DNA from: Arthrobacter sp. Leaf337
Lineage (GTDB): Bacteria > Actinomycetota > Actinomycetes > Actinomycetales > Micrococcaceae
Length of the DNA stretch: 64,000 bases
Assembly: GCF_001423745.1 (NCBI RefSeq)
Contig: NZ_LMPC01000028.1
Coordinates: 124,001 to 188,000, forward strand
Direction: 5' to 3'
The position numbers and the translations under genes are program-made. The first letter of the stretch is position 1; every line of letters begins with the position of its first letter. The notes under the pieces were generated by a model, which worked only from the letters and a program-made list of their open reading frames with translations, was not told the DNA's origin and made no database searches. Below are positions 59,910 to 64,000 of the stretch, in pieces.

Positions 59910-60279
59910 TTGTGAAATCCAGCCGTCGGATGTCTGGTCTAACCAGGGCAGGGCGGGGGCACGTTATTTCGCGGCCCCGACATCGCCAGAGCGGGCGTGT
60001 CCTTCGAATCGTTCCACCCGTGGGGCGCGTCCGCTGAGTTCCCGGAAGAAGAAGCCGCGGCTGTGGAGGTATGCGGCCAAACCGTCCTTCGCTGGAGTTG
60101 GCCAGACGGATGGCGGCGTAGCCTCGCTGGTTGATGAGCTGTTCAGCTGCGGCGCGGATGGCTCGGTAGCGCTGCCCCCGGGCTTTCTCCCGCAGCCCGA
60201 CGTGGCGCCTATCAGCGGTTGGTACCGAGCGCCCGTTCCCAGCCGCGGGGCTGTAAGTTTCGGTGTCGATAACAATCAT
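59902..60279 (-). pseudogene. Probable frameshifted TetR regulator
   Basis: The frame from ATG 60279 (overlapping the dehydrogenase stop) gives REKARGQRYRAIRAAAEQLI NQRGYAAIRL-like sequence typical of a TetR N-terminus, then degenerates. A neighbouring frame continues with AAYLHSRGFFFRELSGRAPR, similar to the YxHFxSKEEL segment after a TetR HTH. The ligand domain is missing. I take it for a decayed TetR gene inside the operon. Confidence 0.4.
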
Positions 60280-61397
60280 TTGAACAGCACGATCTGGCGG
60301 ATGGCCTTTCCGTCGGCGAGTTCATCCATCGCCTCGTTGATCCCCTCCAGGGCGATGACCGACGACGCCAGCTTCTCGACCGGCAGCCTTCCTTCGCGCC
60401 ACATCTGGGCATAGAGCGGGATGTCGCGTGCGGGCACTGCCGAGCCGAGGTAGGAACCGATGATGGTCCGGGCCTCGGCCGTAATTCCAAGCGGTTCGAT
60501 TGCTGACATTGCTCCGGGAGCCGGCAGTCCGACAGTTACGGTGGTGCCACCGGGCGCCGTTGAGCGTACCGCGGTTTCGAAAGCCCGCGGATGGCCCGCT
60601 GCCTCGATGACGAGGTGGGCACGGATGCCCAGTTCTTCGGCTGCGCCAGGAGAGTAGGTCTCTGTGGCCCCCAGTTCCCGCGCCACGGTCAGTTTGTCCG
60701 GGTTCGCGTCGATCCCGATGATCCGAGCGGGTTCATCCCACGCTGAGCAGACCGCGACGGCGGTCAGCAGGGCTGCCATTCCGACTCCTCCGAGCCCAAC
60801 GATCATGATGTCCTGTCCCTCGACGGGGTGGCCCGCGTTGATGACAGCCCCGCCACCGGTCAGCACAGCGCAGCCAAGAAGCGCAGCGACCGACGGCGGC
60901 ACGTCGCTACCGACAGGAACAACCGAACGCCGGTTGAGTACGGCATGCGTTGCGAAGCCCGAAACTCCTAGATGATGATGAACTGGCTGGCCGCTGCGTG
61001 TGAGGCGGGTGGGTCCGCCGGGCAGTGTTCCGGCCCCGTTTGATTCTGTGCCCACGCTGCATGGCAGTTTGCCTTCGGTCCGGCAGTTGACGCACTCCTC
61101 GCAGCGCGGCAGGAAAACCGTGACCACCCGCTGGCCCGGTTCCAGGTCATCAACCTCCGTGCCAACAGTGACGACCGTCCCGGCAGCCTCATGGCCGAGA
61201 AGCATGGGTAGCGGACGGGGGCGGTCGCCGTTGACGACAGAGAGGTCCGAGTGGCAGATGCCTGCAGCCTCCATCCGGATCAGGACTTCCTTCGGTCCCG
61301 GTTCGGCGAGGTCAAGCTCCGCAACTAAGAGGGGCCGGGACTGGGCATACGGGCGGGGAGAGCCCGCGGTCTCGAGGACCGCGCCAGTAATCTTCAT
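60276..61397 (-). CDS. Zinc-dependent alcohol dehydrogenase (MDR family)
   Basis: The 373-residue enzyme is of class III-like length. Catalytic zinc ligands are in RMEAAGICHSDLSVVNG and LLGHEAAGTV (GHE); the structural-zinc cysteines are CEECVNCRTEGKLPC. The Rossmann motif is IMIVGLGGVGMAALLTAVAV. Relatives oxidise primary or aryl alcohols with NAD or mycothiol. It starts the group with the SDR, 221 bp from the lacI stop, with a TATCGG-CGAT-CCGATA repeat upstream. Confidence 0.85.
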   Translation of the reverse strand: MKITGAVLETAGSPRPYAQSRPLLVAELDLAEPGPKEVLIRMEAAGICHSDLSVVNGDRPRPLPMLLGHEAAGTVVTVGTEVDDLEPGQRVVTVFLPRCEECVNCRTEGKLPCSVGTESNGAGTLPGGPTRLTRSGQPVHHHLGVSGFATHAVLNRRSVVPVGSDVPPSVAALLGCAVLTGGGAVINAGHPVEGQDIMIVGLGGVGMAALLTAVAVCSAWDEPARIIGIDANPDKLTVARELGATETYSPGAAEELGIRAHLVIEAAGHPRAFETAVRSTAPGGTTVTVGLPAPGAMSAIEPLGITAEARTIIGSYLGSAVPARDIPLYAQMWREGRLPVEKLASSVIALEGINEAMDELADGKAIRQIVLFK

Positions 61398-61424
61398 GGT
61401 TCCCTTTCCTGAATTCGGCTGTGA

Positions 61425-61440
61425 TATCGGCGATCCGATA
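61425..61440. promoter_or_regulatory. Operator-like inverted repeat before the alcohol dehydrogenase
   Basis: TATCGG (61425-61430) and CCGATA (61435-61440) flank CGAT, 28 bp before the dehydrogenase start. An ATACGTAT palindrome lies further upstream at about 61602. Either could bind the LacI-type protein or the lost TetR protein. Confidence 0.5.
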
Positions 61441-61618
61441 GGTGCCGGGCCGACGACGAAAGTTGCGGGCGGTTACCCGCTGCATGCCACACGGCTTTTT
61501 GGATAGCTCCTATGTGGGAGGGGTGGATGCACTAAAGGGCTCTGGGTGCTGGCAGGCATCGGCAGCTTGATGGCCGGTTACTGACAACTAACGCATTTCA
61601 AATACGTATGCTGCAAAC

Positions 61619-62647
61619 TTAGTTTGGGGCGGACCCTGATCCGTTGCTGCCGGTGAGGCCAGCCAGCTCGGTGCTTCCACGGACGATGAGATCGCAGGGG
61701 AAGTTCACCTTCCGCGGCGCGTGTTTTGGTGTGTGGACTCGGTTGATCATCATTTCTGCTCCGGCGCGGGCCATTTCGCGGCTTGGTTGTCGGACCGTGG
61801 TGAGGCTGAAGGAGTCCCAGGCTGCCATGTCGACGTCGTCGTATCCGATGACCCAGCAGTCCTTGGGCTGGATGTGGTGGGCTCGAAGGGCGTCTAAGGC
61901 GCCGAAGGCCATGTGGTCGTTGGCGCAGAAGATGGCTTGGGGCCGGTCGGCGCGGGCGAGCAGCCGGTTCGTGATCTGGGCGCTGATGTCGTGGGAAAAC
62001 TTGCCGTCGAAGCGGAAGTGTTCTGGGACGACGTGGCCCTGCTCTGCCATTCTTCCGAGGAATCCGCGTCCGCGTTCGCGGGAGGTACTGGCGTTTTGCG
62101 CGCCGCCGATGAAGGCCACACGTGTCTTGCCGTGTGCCAGCAGGTAGTTGGCGACGGCGGTGCCCCCGGCGGTGTTGCTGCTGGTGACCTGGTCGCAGTC
62201 CAGGCCTTCCACTACGCGGTTGATGAGGACGATGGGGCTGTTCTTTTCGATGGCTGCCTGCAGTTCCAGTGAGTCTTCGGTGGCGGTCGTGAAGATTACT
62301 CCGTCGACGGCGTGTTCGCGGATGGCCTTGAGCGCGTCGTGGTGGCTTCCGCCGCCGGCGTTCCAGATGACGACACGGAAGCCAGCGGCGTCGAGTTCGC
62401 GGCTTAGTTCGTCCAGCACTTCGGGGTAGAAGGGGTTGGTGAGGTCCGCGACAACGACGCCGATGGTGTTGGTCCGGCGGGTTTTCATGGCTTGGGCGCC
62501 GGCGTGCGGCACGTAACCCAGGGTTTCCATGGCTGCCTGGACGCGGGCTTTGGTGGCCGGTGAAAGTTTCGCGGGGGAGGACATCACACGGGAGACGGTC
62601 GCCTGGGAGACACCGGCGAGTTCTGCTACATCGCGGCTTGTGACCAT
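61619..62647 (-). CDS. LacI-family regulator
   Basis: ATG 62647 has GGAGGG 4 bp upstream and gives 342 residues. The HTH and hinge are TSRDVAELAGVSQATVSRVM, KARVQAAMETLGYVPHAGAQ; the periplasmic-binding-like domain follows (TIGVVVADLTNPFYPEVLDE, IFCANDHMAFGALDALRAHH, VIGYDDVDMAAWDSFSLTTV). It lies between the MHS permease and the alcohol dehydrogenase on the same strand and probably controls one or both. Confidence 0.9.
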   Translation of the reverse strand: MVTSRDVAELAGVSQATVSRVMSSPAKLSPATKARVQAAMETLGYVPHAGAQAMKTRRTNTIGVVVADLTNPFYPEVLDELSRELDAAGFRVVIWNAGGGSHHDALKAIREHAVDGVIFTTATEDSLELQAAIEKNSPIVLINRVVEGLDCDQVTSSNTAGGTAVANYLLAHGKTRVAFIGGAQNASTSRERGRGFLGRMAEQGHVVPEHFRFDGKFSHDISAQITNRLLARADRPQAIFCANDHMAFGALDALRAHHIQPKDCWVIGYDDVDMAAWDSFSLTTVRQPSREMARAGAEMMINRVHTPKHAPRKVNFPCDLIVRGSTELAGLTGSNGSGSAPN

Positions 62648-62775
62648 CGTGCCCTCCTTTCCGTTGACTGATTGTTCCGGTACAGGGTGCACCGGGCTGC
62701 TGTACTGCGTTGTTTTCAGACTAGGCCAAGCTCAACCCACCCACTGGCACCCCGGACCCTGGGCAGTGTGGGGGA

Positions 62776-62821
62776 GGCCGGAGCGGCGGATCCCGCTGGT
62801 TCGGGCTCCGCCGCTCCGGCC
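62776..62821. terminator. Strong hairpin after the MHS permease
   Basis: GGCCGGAGCGGCGGA (62776-62790) and TCCGCCGCTCCGGCC (62807-62821) are perfect 15-bp arms around a 16-base loop, 20 bp past the permease stop. No T-run follows, so it may terminate by pausing or protect the transcript end. Confidence 0.6.
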
Positions 62822-62841
62822 GAGTAATGCCACTCTTCCGG

Positions 62842-64000
62842 TTAGGCTTTCGTTCCGGTGAGGGCCGGCCTCTTGCCGATTTCAGCCAGGTCAAGGTCTT
62901 TGGTTTCCTTCGCGAAGGAGACCGAGATCATGGCGATGATGGTTGAGGCGATGATGATCAGTACGACGGGCCAGGTCCCGCCGCTCCAGAGGACGAGCGC
63001 GCTGGCCAGCGCGGGCATGAATCCGGCGAGCAGGATGGATGCCATCTGGTAGCCGATGGAGATTCCCGAGTACCGCACGGCGGTGGGGAAGAGTTCGCAG
63101 TACAGCGCCGGGAGTGGTGCGTAGACCAGCGCGTGACCCAGGGCCAGGAACAGTGCGACACCGAGGATGATGGCCAGTTGCTGGCCCGTGCCGACCAGGG
63201 CAAATATCGGCCACGCGGTCAGCACTATTGCTGTGCCGCCGAGCAGGAAGGTCCGCTTGCGGCCGATGCGGTCTGAGAGGCGTCCGAAGACCGGGATCAT
63301 GATGATGTTCAGGGCAGAACCGATCATGACTGCGGTCAGTCCGTAGTGCTGCGGGACCTTCAGGGTGGTGGTGACGTAGGAGAGGACGAAGACGGTGAAG
63401 AGGTAGTAGTTTCCGGCTTCGGCGAAGCGGGCGAAGATGGCGATCAGCAGCGGCTTGCGGTGGTGCTTGAGCAGTTCGGCAATGGGGGCTTTGCGGTGCT
63501 GGGCCTCCTTTGCCATTTTTTCCTTTTCGGCAAGGAATTCCGGGCTCTCGGTTGCGTTGAGTCGGATGTAGAGGCCAACTGCGGCCAGCACGATGCTCAG
63601 GAGGAAGGGTATGCGCCAGCCCCAGGTTGTGAAGGCGTCACCTGTCAGGGCGCCGGCAAGTGCCACGGCTGCGGTGCCCAGGAGGAGACCGCACGAAACG
63701 CCAATCTGTGGCCATGAACCGTAAAAGCCACGTTTTCCTTTGGGTGCGTTTTCCACGGCGATAATGGCGGCCCCGCCCCATTCCCCGCCCACCGCGAAGC
63801 CCTGCGCCAGTCGCAGCACACACAGCAGGATAGGGGCCAGCACTCCGACAGCCTCATAGGTGGGAAGCATGCCGATCAGTGCTGTGGAGGCGGTCATGAT
63901 CGCGAATGTGAGGATCAGGGTCGATTTTCGTCCGATCCGGTCACCAAGGTGACCGGCGACGAACGCGCCGAGCGGGCGGGCGACGAATCCGACGCCGAAC
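62842..64000 (-). CDS. MHS-family permease, 5' end outside the window
   Basis: The frame runs to the right edge, so the N-terminus is missing; about 385 residues are visible. FGVGFVARPLGAFVAGHLGD at the edge followed by RIGRK is the MFS loop 2-3 motif, and LRLAQGFAVGGEWGGAAIIA is the MHS signature. About ten membrane helices remain. Relatives carry carboxylates, proline or shikimate. A large hairpin follows the stop, then the LacI gene. Confidence 0.85.
   Translation of the reverse strand, partial: FGVGFVARPLGAFVAGHLGDRIGRKSTLILTFAIMTASTALIGMLPTYEAVGVLAPILLCVLRLAQGFAVGGEWGGAAIIAVENAPKGKRGFYGSWPQIGVSCGLLLGTAAVALAGALTGDAFTTWGWRIPFLLSIVLAAVGLYIRLNATESPEFLAEKEKMAKEAQHRKAPIAELLKHHRKPLLIAIFARFAEAGNYYLFTVFVLSYVTTTLKVPQHYGLTAVMIGSALNIIMIPVFGRLSDRIGRKRTFLLGGTAIVLTAWPIFALVGTGQQLAIILGVALFLALGHALVYAPLPALYCELFPTAVRYSGISIGYQMASILLAGFMPALASALVLWSGGTWPVVLIIIASTIIAMISVSFAKETKDLDLAEIGKRPALTGTKA

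Noticed and set aside
1..64000. tRNA, rRNA and riboswitch genes
   Set aside because: No cloverleaf with CCA-compatible arms, conserved rRNA stretch or known riboswitch core was noticed on reading; a dedicated RNA search was not possible.

Overview
The window looks like DNA from a high-GC actinobacterium of the Arthrobacter/Paenarthrobacter group (Micrococcaceae). The protein families (SCO6880/PrgI-type conjugation proteins, DUF4913, actinobacterial PfkA, InhA-like FabI), the frequent GTG/TTG starts and the dense ATGA gene overlaps all fit. No rRNA or tRNA gene was seen. Positions 5.8-32.7 kb look like the backbone of a conjugative plasmid (or an integrated copy of one): partition genes, a primase-like replication protein and a type IV secretion system. 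Whether the molecule is circular cannot be decided from this window.

Region by region. 0-5.8 kb: an accessory segment with a SIR2-domain protein cut by the window edge, a companion protein with a C-terminal helix-turn-helix, and a winged-helix-like protein coupled to a HigBA-type toxin-antitoxin pair; it ends at a terminal repeat resembling the Tn402/Tn5053 transposon family. 5.9-9.7 kb: a PASTA lipoprotein, a membrane protein, a PD-(D/E)XK nuclease-like protein and a broken serine resolvase. 9.8-14.2 kb: about 110-bp tandem repeats full of GCATGC palindromes, parA and a small ribbon-helix-helix-type partner, a convergent replication protein with primase-like motifs, and a possible antisense RNA opposite its 5' end. 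14.4-17.8 kb: a fatty-acid-type module (FabI, PAS-like protein, ArsR-type regulator; divergent FabG-like SDR; second regulator). 18.0-29.3 kb: a T4SS operon running from a bifunctional cell-wall hydrolase to VirD4. 29.5-32.5 kb: a DUF1016/YhcG-type nuclease and a plasmid protein behind a perfect 24-bp palindrome. 32.6-32.8 kb: mobile-element debris, including a second Tn402-like end.

33-64 kb is carbon metabolism and transport. A two-component system with a TAXI lipoprotein is divergent from an MHS-type 2-oxoacid permease. A RraA-type aldolase precedes a tctCBA tripartite carrier, with a convergent LysR gene. A GntR-controlled MatC-type dicarboxylate carrier is divergent from a PDC-hydrolase-like amidohydrolase. 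A long operon combines a sugar ABC importer, GH2 beta-galactosidase, aldose epimerase, GalE, a small unknown protein and PfkA, behind a TetR regulator. The last block holds an SDR, a broken TetR gene, a zinc alcohol dehydrogenase, a LacI regulator and an MHS permease cut by the right edge.

The least explained features are four small paralogous proteins at 43-48 kb accompanied by two roughly 193-bp direct repeats carrying DnaA-box-like motifs, the GCATGC repeat field beside parA, and the outward-facing pair of Tn402-like ends that bracket the plasmid backbone.
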